NCBI GenBank assembly: GCA_003427395.1
Contig: BFEA01000227.1
Span: forward strand, 2,159,378 to 2,214,460
Direction: 5' to 3'
DNA: 55,083 bases
From: Chara braunii
Lineage: Eukaryota; Streptophyta; Charophyceae; Charales; Characeae
In this document: piece after piece, positions 32,047 through 41,794 of the stretch
Position numbering within the stretch: the first letter of the stretch is position 1
Layout of the letters: each line of letters begins with the position of its first letter
Program-made: the position numbers and the translations under genes
The notes under the pieces: generated by a model
What the model was told of the DNA's origin: nothing
Databases searched by the model: none
Seen by the model: the letters and a program-made list of their open reading frames with translations, nothing else

Positions 32047-34035
32047 TCATGTGGGTTGGGAGTGTCCTGCTCTCGCACACTCACTTCTCCACATGGCCTT
32101 GAAGTAGGGGCAGTTGCGACCCCTACTGGCGGCTGCCTTTTGACTGCTATACTGTGGACAAAATTTAATTACGTGGGCCGGGCACTGACCCAAGTTCACG
32201 CGTTCCTGCCATACGCGCTGGTCCAAGCCCAAGTCTTCCCAGGGCCTGCCCTGTGGGCCTAGGTGCCAACCTCCTTGAGGTGCCCTTCCACCTCGTCGCT
32301 GTGGGGACCGATTAGAACCCTGGCGATTTGGAGGGGGACCTTGACCCCTACCTCCCACTTGGCGGTTCCCTTGTCCGCCAACCCCCTGTGCGCCCAGTCC
32401 TCGGCCTCCCATGGCTTGGCCCCTTTGGCCTTGGCCTCCTCCTCTACCTTGCGGCCTCCCTCCAACCGCGACAGTAGCATAGGACCTCCCTTGCCCCACG
32501 CCACTATCCTCCTCCTCGAGGCCCCACTCAATCTGACTATACGGGACCTCATCAGTACCACCTTCCTCTAACATCAGGATCATGTGATCCTTGGCCTTGA
32601 CTTGGCCAGAGATGGTACGTCCTTTCCAACTTTTTCCCTTTTCCAAGTCCTTATGCCAGAAAGTGGAAACTGGCATGGACTTTGACTCAAACAGGACCAC
32701 TTCCCTACTCAGCACATCATATGTGATTCCGGCCTGTTGAGACTTGTCAAAGAAGTGCCCCCTCAGGGGTTCTGGCATGGCACGATAGAATAACTGGACC
32801 AATTAGGGCTCAGTAACCCCGCGGTCTTGGACGACCACCAGGTCGTCCATGACGCCCTTGAGTGCTCGCGCACTCCTCCATTGTCGCGAGTGGATCGTTT
32901 GTAATTTATCAGAGGCCCTAACGCCTCTCGTTGGATCAACGAATCGCTCCCTCAAGAGCTTAAAGAACAGAGAAAGGGGGGTGACCTTTGAGTATGCAAC
33001 CAGGTTGTTTTCACAACCGGCTGCGCGCGCAAGGGACCTGGCAAAACTAGCCGCCTCATCCTTCAGGGCCTGGAAGGCCACGAGGACTTGCTCATCTGTT
33101 AGGATGTGCTGTAGATACACGTAACTATTGACACTGGCTTCCCAGTTGTCAAAGTTCTCCTCCTTCTTCCCTCCATAGGCATCTGGGAATTTAAGCTTCA
33201 CAGGCTCCTTACGGGGCCTGGCCCCGCCCTCTACAGCGGCTATCGCTTTGGCGCCCTCGATAGCGCCCTCTGAAAACTTCCCCACATTGTCTCTCAGTTG
33301 CTTAACTTCGCCCCCAATGTGGGTGACTATTTCGCGCGCAAAATCTCTAAATCCCGACCGGATGGCACTCAGGGCCACCTCTTGACTCCAACTAGCCTGG
33401 CGCTCCTCCATCCATGCTGTGCTCAACACCTCCAGGTACCCCAACACCTTGTCCCATTTGGCCTGATCATCTGCCTGGGGCTGCACTTCTTTCCTACAGT
33501 CTTGCACCTTCGCCACCTCTGCGGTCAATTTGTTGACTTCCTCTCTCCTCCTCTTCCTTTCCCTCTTCATTCTCAATTTTCATGCCAACTTTTGCTCCTC
33601 CTCCCTTTCTCGCCGTTCCATAGCGTCCTCCATTGTTGCTAGCTCACTGGCTAGCGCATCCCTCTCATCCTGAGTCACATAAGACTCCGCCTCCTCATCT
33701 TCTCCCAACGATAAATTAGTGACCCACTCACTTATCCTCTTCTCCATCTCTGCGTCTGTATCCCTCTTTGTGCCACTGCTCCCTTCTCTGCTCTCAATAC
33801 GCATCCTCTCTTTCGCTTCTTCCGCTGCTGCTTCTTCTTTAGCAGCCTTCTTCTTCTTCTCCATCTCCTCCTCCAATCCCTTCATCTTCACCGCTTGGTC
33901 CTCGGCGATTGCCTTTAGCTTCGCCTGTTTCTGGAGCTCTTTCCTCTCTTTGTTCTCCCTCACTAAGGCGACCATCTTTTCTTGCTGCTCCTGAGTGTAG
34001 GGGCTAGTGCTTAACCCAGAACGGGTCTCAACCAT
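32047..34035 (-). pseudogene. Gypsy-2 gag with two nonsense codons
   Basis: ATG at 34033-34035 starts MVETRSGLSTSPYTQEQQEK, followed by a Lys/Glu coiled coil, a capsid-like domain (EENFDNWEASVNSYVYLQ; ARALKGVMDDLVVVQDRG; LFYRAMPEPLRGHFFDK) and a Gly/Arg/Gln-rich nucleic-acid-binding region (RGGGQGQRGQAMGGRG). TGA at 33577-33579 and TAA at 32803-32805 split it into three pieces in one frame; both are single-base changes from TGG and CAA. The C-terminal zinc knuckle is decayed: HVIKFC remains but the first cysteines are replaced (VNLGQCPAHVIKFC). Confidence 0.88.
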
Positions 34036-34928
34036 GGTGATAAGTGTACAACGGGATTAGTGGTTCCAAGCCTCACCACGTAGACTCTAACCCCTGACAG
34101 ACAACCCTACTGACTCAATCTAAGGACTCACAGAATCCTGACAGGGATCCTACCACCTGGGATCTCTAGCCTAGATCTACACTATGGTTGTCACTACTAG
34201 ACCTGTTGCTGATCAGGAGGCATTTAAGGAGATCCCCCAAACTCCTCAGGAATTATTTAACGTCGCAGACAGGACGACGCGATCAGCAGGTCTCTCAAGA
34301 CTTAGACAGTCTGTTGTGCAGCCCACAACTCGGATTTCGGGCCTATTGTGACACACCGAGCAGCCCGCCGGTCAGTACCGGTCCTTGGGAGGGTTTGTCC
34401 TCCGGGACAGTCGAGTCGTCAGACACAGCTTGTAGCCCTACTCATCCCGTGTGGGTTTGGTCAACAAAACCTATCCTTCATCCACAGAGTGCTATCACCT
34501 AGGACAAAAGAGACTCAATGCAAAAAGAATAGAGAGACAGACTGGACTCAGCAAGTACCAAGGGGTGTGTGCACATCCATAGCCTAAGGGCGAGGGGTAG
34601 GCTGAAGGCTTGGCGAGATGTTACCGGCTCCAGCTTGGTCAAAGTCTTGGTGCCTTGGTCAACTCCTGGTCAGACCCCGGTCAAATCCGGTCAACGCCGG
34701 TCAACACCTCCGGTCAACCCTCTTGGTCAACCCTCCAGTCAGCTATGGCTGTCGGGTCCTCTTCCTTGCCAACCCTCTTCTCCCTTTCACCTTCCTCGTC
34801 GTGGTCTTCTTTGCAGGTGCGCGGCGGCTTCTCCAACCTCAGGTCTGCTATGGCGGACTATATCCCTTGGCGACCACCTCTGCTATGGCGCATCAGGCCC
34901 TGCACATGGCGGCGCGCATGGAATAGCG
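34036..34928 (-). other. Gypsy-2 untranslated leader
   Basis: About 0.9 kb between primer site and gag ATG with no convincing frame in element sense. It contains a dense run of TTGACC motifs (separate entry). Its length is similar to that of the Gypsy-3 leader. Confidence 0.6.
34637..34730 (-). promoter_or_regulatory. Cluster of seven TTGACC motifs (W-box-like)
   Basis: Seven GGTCAA hexamers on the plus strand (TTGACC in element sense) fall within about 95 bases. TTGAC(C/T) is the core bound by WRKY transcription factors in plants. Binding and regulation are inference; a simple local repeat expansion is the alternative. Confidence 0.4.
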
Positions 34929-34929
34929 G

Positions 34930-34948
34930 GTACCAGCTCTGATACCAA
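34930..34948 (-). other. Gypsy-2 primer-binding site (initiator tRNA-Met)
   Basis: Immediately after the LTR end (GATTGCA) the element-sense strand reads TTGGTATCAGAGCTGG. TGGTATCAGAGC is the complement of the 3' end of plant initiator tRNA-Met, the usual primer of plant LTR retrotransposons. Confidence 0.9.
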
Positions 34949-35806
34949 TGCAATCAAACTCGTTCTCATTCACACTTTTCATGCATGTAAACAGTAGCGT
35001 AGCAAACTGGCGACATGTGCCCACTCAAAACTCAGAGATATGGCATCCAGATACGAGTTCACTTTCAACTGGCTATGGCAACTTAGCGCCCAAACAACTC
35101 ACTGTTCACACACTCTGGATCACCCTGGATATCCCACACGCGTCACCCTGAACACTCACACACACACACACACACTTCACACTAACTCTAGCTACGGCGG
35201 CTATGGCCGCATCTACCCTATCACTATGCTACGCTCCTTCTCTCTCGCCCACTTCAGCTTCGGGCTCTCTGCAGACCTCCTTGCACAAGTCGCTGTGGCA
35301 GCGCTTCCGCATGGCTCACACAGGAATGAATGAAAGGTTGGGCGCTGCCTCTTGATTTATACTTCGGAAACTCGTTTGTCTGCCCTTTGCCATCGGNCCA
35401 TGGTGCTCACAGTCCCCCGTGGTACTTGCTGGACCGGACTGGGACTGACTGGACCTTACCGCTGACTGACTGTGGACTCACTGCGAACCTACGGTAGTCG
35501 TACTGCAATTGCACTGCAGCTTAGTCCACCACTTGACTCGCCACTTGACCACTTGCCCACTTGCCGACCTTCTAGAAGGACTACAGCTAGACTTCTGGAA
35601 CTCGCCAAGACTTCTACTCTATAGACCGATAGATCTAACCCCTGCTTCCTATGGGTCCCTACGACAGACTACTAACTGTTACAAATACACAGGTCGCAGG
35701 TTCAACTCTCGAGGTCTACACAGGTACTGTACAAAGGTAGGGCAAGGTCTAGGGATCGAACCCTGGGATCTGCGTCTGCTACTGCTAGGAGGTGAAAACC
35801 GTTTCA
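34949..35806 (-). mobile_element. Gypsy-2 5' LTR
   Basis: 858 bp, the partner of 27963-28815, with the same TG start and CA end in element sense. A 33-bp piece identical to 35437-35469 occurs again at 41983-42015, directly after an adapter sequence. Confidence 0.92.
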
Positions 35807-35933
35807 CAATGGAGTGCTGAGATGATTACCACTGATTCAACTGATTGTCAAGAAAATACAGACACCATCTTTTCTCTCTGGTTTGTGAACGTTGTGCCCC
35901 TGGTTGTTGTGCTCCTTTTTTTTTCTCAGAAAG

Positions 35934-36036
35934 AAATTTTGAACCTTTTTCAATTTATGAGTGTCATCCTTGCACAGGGGCCATGATAATCTTCTTTCTC
36001 TGTATCGTTCCAATTTCCACGGATGTCTCGGAGGAC
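35934..36036 (-). pseudogene. U6 snRNA pseudogene, near full length
   Basis: On the minus strand: GTCCTCCGAGACATCCG, then AATTGGAACGATACAGAG, GATTATCATGGCCCCTG, CAAGGATGACACTCATAAAT and a 3' GGTTCAAAATTT. It differs from plant U6 by a 4-base insertion after ACAGAG and several substitutions. It ends in an A-rich tail (GAGAAAAAAAA on the minus strand). CCAACAATC upstream and ACAACAACC downstream could be a decayed target duplication. I see no good upstream element or TATA box, so retroposed origin is more likely than a working Pol III gene. Confidence 0.75.
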
Positions 36037-36277
36037 GATTGTTGGGGTCCTTAGTTTTTCGAACTTCTCATGAGTTCTTGACAATAGTGCGTGGGAATGG
36101 TTTCCTCTTGTCTTTCTGAGCTCTGCAGTTCGGCTTGGCTATCCACGACATCGAAGATCTGTCTTTGACTGGACTACCTGCAGTGAATCTCTGTACTGTA
36201 TCAACTTGAAGGAAGATCCAAAGCACTTTGCCATGGACCAGGACTAGGAGCAGACAACAAGGTCAAAACGCGCAAAG

Positions 36278-36462
36278 ATGAGCGATGGACCTTGGGTACC
36301 TACCGAATGGGAGGCAAGGTTGGAATCGTTGGATGCTAAGCAAGCAGAAGAGTTGTTGGAAGCCGTCCAGACAATGCTTCATTCTCCTGAAAAGCTTGAT
36401 GTGACATTCATCTGCGAGGAGTCTATAGAGGTGCGGGCAAATAGAGCGTTGTTGGCGAGTAG
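36278..36462 (+). pseudogene. BTB/POZ gene, 5' part (start codon to target site)
   Basis: ATG at 36278 begins MSDGPWVPTEWEARLESLD; a helical stretch then leads into the BTB signature LDVTFICEESIEVRANRALL. At 36462 the frame runs into the Gypsy-3 LTR. The expected continuation of a BTB fold (SEYFQKLLYG) is at 8689 on the other strand. The 4-bp duplication GTAG and the codon phase fit exactly. The surviving frame to 36604 is LTR sequence and not part of the protein. Confidence 0.85.
36459..36462. other. Gypsy-3 target-site duplication, right copy (GTAG)
   Basis: GTAG precedes the LTR end (TGCATGGG on plus). It matches CTAC (GTAG in gene sense) at 8686-8689. Confidence 0.8.
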
Positions 36463-37591
36463 TGCATGGGTCCTGGGGACCATCTCACGCAGATGTGTAC
36501 ATGTCATGCATCATCTTCACACGCAGTGTTCAATAGTCTCAACCATAGACAAAGGTAGAGAAGAAGAGGACGGAGTCTCACAGCTTATATTATCAGAAAT
36601 ATGATTACAAAGTGTTTCAAAGTTCCCCTGAGTCCAGCGCTCATCAGCGCAACACAAATCTCTGCTCAACTCAGCAATATGCCTTCCAAGGCATCAGCGC
36701 TACCCCTGCAGATTGTCTACCAGTCATCAATATGGTCACAACTTATCAGCGCCAACTCTGCAGTTCACAACCAACTCAGGTAAGTGTCTCCCATAGCCAA
36801 ACCTTGAATGAACACTCTTCGTCTCATTCTCTTCCTCCTAGGATGCATGCACACACTGTTCTCACAAGGATCTACTCTGAATACTACTCATAGCTAAGTA
36901 CTAACCCTTCCAGCGCACAGTCTTCTTCTTCCCTCTTAGCGCATCTTCCTTCCTCCAGCGCTACTCCTACTGACTAACGCACAAGCGCACCAGCACTTCC
37001 ACGCATTCCAGCCAGTGGAGATCTGGCAAGGAATGAGGCTGGCAGCTTTCTTTATAGTGTTGGCCACTCCTCGCTGGGTCTGCATTGGCTCAATTCAGCC
37101 TGTCCTTTGTCCCAGACCCTGCATTGCATGTGTCCCAGTAGAGTCCCAATGAAGTTCAACTGCTGCTGAGGCCTCTCGGCCTGTATTTGGACTTGAAAGT
37201 CTGGATCTGGACTGACCCCTTGACTTAGACCAGAACTGGGACTGTGCCTATTGACTTTACTTTCGGGCAGGCACAACTCTCAACGAACAGACACATTTAC
37301 TGCTTGAACAGACACTTTCCTTTGCACGAACAGGTACATTGCCTGCACGTGCAGACACACTCTTACCCGAGCAGACATGACATACACATCTCCTGGTGAA
37401 CAGGTAAGTCTTTTGACAATGCCCTTTGCTTTAGATCTAGATGTGCCTGATGATAGAGAACTTGACCTTTGACCTGCTTTCACGTTTTTGAGCCCTGGCG
37501 AGACACCTTTTCACAATGCTTTACTTTTACAAGGCCCGAGCTACTTTATTTTTACAAGGCCTGAGGCCTATATCAGATAAAGGCCCTTTTA
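36463..37591 (-). mobile_element. Gypsy-3 3' LTR
   Basis: 1129 bp, in inverted orientation relative to 8690-9863. In element sense it begins TAAAAGGGCC and ends CCCATGCA. A purine tract, GGCCGGCGAGAG, precedes it (37592-37603). It lacks 45 bp present in the other LTR, with AAGGG at both edges of the missing piece, which suggests deletion between short direct repeats. Confidence 0.85.
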
Positions 37592-37629
37592 CTCTCGCCG
37601 GCCTAAATTCAGTGTCCCCTGAGAATCAT

Positions 37630-39566
37630 TTACCTATCAAGGATATGAATTCCTCTCTTTGCGCTTTCGTATGCAGACACAATATGAGGTGCAAAATCTA
37701 ATAGTTCTTCTCTTGTAAACCAGCGATCTTCACTAGAATCCTGGTATGCAAACCTCACCTTGTACTGTCGCTGTGGTCTGCCTCTTCGTCCAGTGTGGTA
37801 AGTACTTTCTGCAACAATTTTATCGACGTCATACTTGCCATCCATACTTGGAGGTATCGCTGATCGGCGACTTGGGAAGAGCTCATTCGTTACACAAGGT
37901 AAGAGCTTGGATGCATGGAACACTGGATATGTACGTAGATGAGGAGGAATCTCAATGACATACGAAGGACCATCCACATCTCCAATTACGTCTAGAACCT
38001 GCCAAGGTCCTCGGTAGGTGGGTAAAAGCTTCGGAGAGATGTTCTCTTCAGGAGCAAACTCTTTAGACTTCACCCAAACCAAATCTCCTACAGCAAATTG
38101 AGACGGGCGTCTGTGTTTATTTGCCTGTTCAATCATCTGATGTTGTGGTTTGAGTATATTTTCTTTTACCTTTTCAATGTCTTTCTGATATTGGACTGCA
38201 AATTCACTAGTCCCTATAGGAAGCTTATGTACTTGATCCGGGTTCAACCGATCAACGGGTCTGCATGGACGCCATCCCAGATGTAACTCCATAGGAGTCT
38301 TACACGTAGATAGGTGCACAGAGGTATTATAGGCACTAACAACCTTAGGCAGATGTTCATCCCAGTCAATCTGATCGGGACGAATGTACATGCGCAAAGT
38401 TTGCTGTAAAATTTTGTTCATCTGCTCAGTCTAGCCATTAGTCTCAGGATGTCTGCCTGATGACATAGTCAACTTAGAGTCATAAACATTCATCAGTTGC
38501 TGCTATTGTTCACTCGTGAACCTGGTATCTCTGTCATTCACAATAGTTAAGGGATGTCCAAAGTCTTTTACCCAATGGTTAAAGAATTCCCGAATTACCA
38601 ATTCAGTCGTTGCTTCCACAGACAAAGCTACAAAAACAGCATACTTAGTGAATCTATCCACTGTGACCATAACTTGCGTTTTCCCATTCCTGTTTTTGAT
38701 CTTAGCATCCATGAAATCTATAGAGACAGAGCCTCCAGGGCCGGTAGGGATAGGCAAGGGCTTAAGTAGCCCGAGGGGCNATTGCGTGGTGCTTTTGTTT
38801 CGTTGGCACACTTGGCAACCCTGCACATACGCGATACAATCCGCTTTCATTCGAGGCCAGGTGTAGGAACGTAACAAGGTCCCATAGGTCTTCTTCCACC
38901 CGAAATGGCCTTCTGTATCATGGCATTCCCCCAAGATCANACTTTTGATNTCTTCATTATTGGGTATACACAGCCTATCATGCACATCAGTTCGTTCAAA
39001 CAACAGACCCTGAGTCACTTTATGATCGGGAAACTCTGCTGGCCTTTCTTGCACTAGCTTAATCATGGCTCCATAAACAGGATCAGAGGGATACGCATCT
39101 TTAATCTTTCCTTGTAGGTCTGCACCTACATCTAGATAAGTTACAATAGCACCAAAAAAGTTTGATCTACGACTTAGTGCATCAGCAACAACGTTATACT
39201 TACCCTTTACTGGCTTCAACTCAAAGTCAAACATATCAATTTCGACAACCCACCTTGTCAACTTAGGTGTCATTCGAGCTTGCGTTTTGAGCCAACGAAG
39301 TGTTTCATGGTCAGAGTATACTTTAAAATGCCTTCATAGAACGTAGTGTTGCCAATGATTGAGAGCCTCACGCAAAGCATACAACTCTCGTTCATACGTT
39401 GAAGCGGCTACCTTCTCGTTAGGTAAGCGGCAAGACATGAACTCTACAGGTCTGTACCCATGCCCATCATCTTACTGGAGTACAACACCTATACCATATT
39501 GACTAGCGTCGGTCGTGACCACAAAAGATAATGAAGGGTCTGCTACTTTCAGAACCGGGTAATTGA
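37630..39566 (-). pseudogene. Gypsy-3 pol 3' part (RNase H and integrase)
   Basis: In element sense the match begins near 39566 with YPVLKVADPSLSFVV, followed by RNase H (TTDASQYGIGVVLQ; YERELYALREA; YSDHETLRWL), linker, integrase zinc finger (HDTEGH...CQVC), core (VDRFTKYAVF; NDRDTRFTS; GRHPETNG) and C-terminal domain (FPSRRSAIPPSMDGKYDVD), ending at a TAG at 37699-37701 or slightly beyond. Stops: after VVLQ, after HYVL, in SEQ-QQ near 38503, and in ETNG-TEQ near 38433. Ambiguous bases are at 38780, 38940 and 38950. Protease and RT are absent; sequence upstream of 39566 is unrelated. Confidence 0.88.
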
Positions 39567-39830
39567 TCGTTCGCGATATTGTAACCAGTCCGGAAAGGGA
39601 TGTAAGTCTTCGCCTCCCAGCTTGGTGTAATACTCATCGACCATGCTGTCAGGGCACAAACCCTGACAAGGGTATCTGCCCGTGTTTTTCAACGTCAGAC
39701 GCTGTCTGACCTTTTCACTAAACTGGAGGGCTTGATGAGACTGACGTTGCCAAAGTGTATTCAGACCAGCACTATGACTGAGAGACCTAAACTTTTTTGA
39801 ACCTGACGTCGTCGACGCAAGACGACATCA
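39567..39830 (-). other. Open coding-like segment of unknown origin
   Basis: On the minus strand a frame of about 88 codons without stops (HQALQFSEKVRQRLTLKN... MVDEYYTKLGGEDLHPFPDW ...RERSI) runs up to the Gypsy-3 breakpoint at about 39566, but not in frame with pol. Composition looks protein-coding. I do not recognise it, and there is no ATG at its start. It may be an exon of a host gene cut by the rearrangement. Confidence 0.35.
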
Positions 39831-39860
39831 ACGTCCGTGCAGGATAGCGGGAGTCGGCAC

Positions 39861-40754
39861 TAAACAAAGGATTTGTGAAAACCCAACAAAACCAATAAAA
39901 CCCAACATTTTTTATAGAGTGAAATCGTGAAATTGAAACAGTTATATTAAACAAAAAAAGAACACCGTTTTTAATCCTTTATCGAGAGATGAGGCAAAAA
40001 ATCGAGCTACACGTGAAGCGATCTTAAAAATGTGTCGGAAAACGCTTTCTAGCAAAAATTCTGTTATAGGACAATAAGTGATTTCCAACAGACCGGTAAA
40101 CAGCAGAGCTCAAATAAAAAAATTGCAGCGCGAACTCGAAAGCTGTCAAAAAAACAGTTTTAGTGAATACTGACGTATAGGACTATACGTCGTTCTCAAC
40201 AGTATAAGTTCCTCTAAAGCAATTTTGAAGCTAACAGTAAAAACATGCAAAAAAAATATATGATATGCAAAATATTAACACAAACAACTTTTACCTTGGA
40301 TGCATCTTCAAATTATTAGTCAAATTCAAGTAAAAAATAAAACTCCGAAGAAAAATAAAAAAATCCTAAAAAAAAAAGGGAAAGGTTGCCCATAAAAGTG
40401 AGAACATATTAAGGGGAACGTAGTCACAATCAAGATAACATATCAGTCTGCTCGCGAAACCTTCGAACGCGTTCACTATGCTACATAACTTATAGGACTA
40501 TACACATGATATTTTCAAACAATAAAAGCACTGCATAAACAATGTTTCGCTTGTTAGTGATTTTTTAGGAAAAACATGTTTTTTTCCTCGCCACTTCCAG
40601 TGGTTCTAAAAACTTGCCTTTTTATTGAAGTTAATTTACTTCACGTGGAATCTTGCTCCTATGGGAGACCTAAATCCTGTACTTTTAGAATCTTCAATAA
40701 ATTTCGTTCAAACCCAACATTTTTTTTTGTTGGCTTTTCACGAATCCTATGTTA
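39861..40754 (+). mobile_element. 0.9-kb non-autonomous TIR element, copy A
   Basis: The left end AAGGATTTGTGAAAACCCAAC is mirrored by the right end TTGGCTTTTCACGAATCCTA. The whole length aligns in order with 48654-49589 on the other strand (shared blocks TTTTTAATCCTTTATCGA, GGACTATA, AACAGTAAAA, CTCGCCACTTCCAGTGG, TCTTCAATAA). AT-rich and without coding capacity, so a MITE-like derivative mobilised in trans by an unknown transposase. Confidence 0.7.
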
Positions 40755-40789
40755 CTGGCGTCCGCGGTTTTCGACAAGGCCGCAGTAGT

Positions 40790-41120
40790 GTGCAGTTATG
40801 GGAAAACTAAAGTTAGACCTAGCTACCTAAAATAAGGTTGCACGACTGTTAAGCCGCGTGATTCAGAGCCTAAGTAGGCTAAAAAGGGGTCGCAGCGGTA
40901 AGGATGGACCGCGGCGTGAGGGAATGGTTTAGGGTCCATAAGGCTTTTGCGTCGAGGACCGAGGAGGAAGGCGTCCGGGCCGGCTAGGTAGGGCAGCCGT
41001 TGAGGCCGTCGGCTGCCGACCTCGCCTGCCAACCACGGCGGCAAGCCGACTTACCAGGCTCAGCTTGCTAGGCACTGGGTAGGGGCCTGCTGGGCACCAG
41101 AACCCATCATATAGAAGGGC
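40790..41120. other. No gene recognised
   Basis: GC-rich spacer between the TIR element and a tRNA-like unit. A 73-codon minus frame has no recognisable features. Confidence 0.4.
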
Positions 41121-41245
41121 CGCTCCTTTTCTGATGTGAAAAGGAGCTAGCTCAGTAGGTACCGTCGCCAGATTACCACCCTGCAGATATTGGGATCGAA
41201 CCTGACAAACTGCATTATAGGGTCAGCAGCCCGCAACCTGACAAG
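41121..41245 (+). other. tRNA-like (SINE-type) unit
   Basis: An A-box-like TAGCTCAGTAGGTA (41148-41161) and a weaker B-box-like GGGATCGAACCTG (41192-41204) stand about 45 bases apart, as in Pol III promoters of tRNA-derived SINEs. A perfect 8-bp hairpin (CTCCTTTT / AAAAGGAG) lies immediately upstream. No full cloverleaf can be drawn. Confidence 0.35.
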
Positions 41246-41258
41246 GGGTGCGGCCAAT

Positions 41259-41295
41259 TTTCAGCCGTGCGATCTTCAAGATCGCGCGGCTGAAA
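41259..41295. repeat. 18-bp near-perfect hairpin
   Basis: TTTCAGCCGTGCGATCTT and AAGATCGCGCGGCTGAAA are reverse complements with one mismatch and a single-base spacer. Very stable if transcribed or extruded. Poly-A/T-rich, gene-free sequence follows to about 41640. Confidence 0.85.
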
Positions 41296-41661
41296 TCAGC
41301 CGCGCCGGGGTGAAATGGCCCCTGTGGTAAGTTAAAATGTTTTTGGGAAAAAAAAATAAAAATAAAAAATAAAAAAAACTAAACTAAAATTAAAACGAAA
41401 CGTCAGCTGGCGCAGGGAGAAGTGACGGGGACTTAGTGTCCCCTCGAAATATAACAGGCGCCCGTTTTTCGGGCAGCCCTTTCGGATCAAGGTAGGTTTT
41501 TCCTTTTTTTTCTCCTTTTGATTTTCTTTTCTTCTTTATTAGATTTTGCTTAGATTTTTTATGGGTTTCTTTTTAGATTTGGTTTAGATTTTTTTTTTAT
41601 GTCTTCTTTTTTTCTTTTGTTACCCGTTCGTTTCAAACGAACGGGCAGATATGACGGCATC

Positions 41662-41714
41662 GACTGTTTCGTCGGACTTCCACCGACTCATCAGGGGGCA
41701 TTGCCCCAACAGCC
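41662..41714 (-). ncRNA. Hammerhead ribozyme, type III layout, intact core (copy C)
   Basis: On the minus strand: GGCUGU, cleavage base U, stem I GGGGC-AAU-GCCCC, core CUGAUGA, stem II GUCGG-UGGAAGU-CCGAC, core GAAA, then ACAGUC. Helix III pairs GGCUGU with ACAGUC (six pairs including one G-U). All invariant core bases are present, and the triplet GUU satisfies the NUH rule. The predicted cut is between 41708 and 41707. Helix III is open, the arrangement called type III, as in plant retrozymes and some viroid-like RNAs. Confidence 0.8.
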
Positions 41715-41794
41715 CATTTGTGGATGGGCGAATGAATTTGCCGCCTACGGGCGGCTACAGGCAGAGTAGTGGAAGGGGGCGAACGTGACTGCGC

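Larger units (their letters stand above)
27963..35806 (-). mobile_element. Gypsy-2, complete LTR-to-LTR Ty3/gypsy element
   Basis: Two near-identical LTRs (27963-28815 and 34949-35806) bound a minus-strand gag-pol interior. CAAT flanks both outer ends (27959-27962 and 35807-35810), a 4-bp target duplication. The primer site for initiator tRNA-Met lies inside the right LTR and a purine tract inside the left LTR. Coding is interrupted by point stops, frameshifts and an internal deletion in reverse transcriptase, so the copy cannot move on its own, although LTR similarity suggests recent insertion. Ambiguous bases occur at 29053 and 35397. Confidence 0.92.

Noticed and set aside
36612-36893. A conserved 93-codon frame repeated at 9433-9714
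   Set aside because: The two frames are identical because they are the two LTRs of one retrotransposon; conservation is of DNA, not of a protein.
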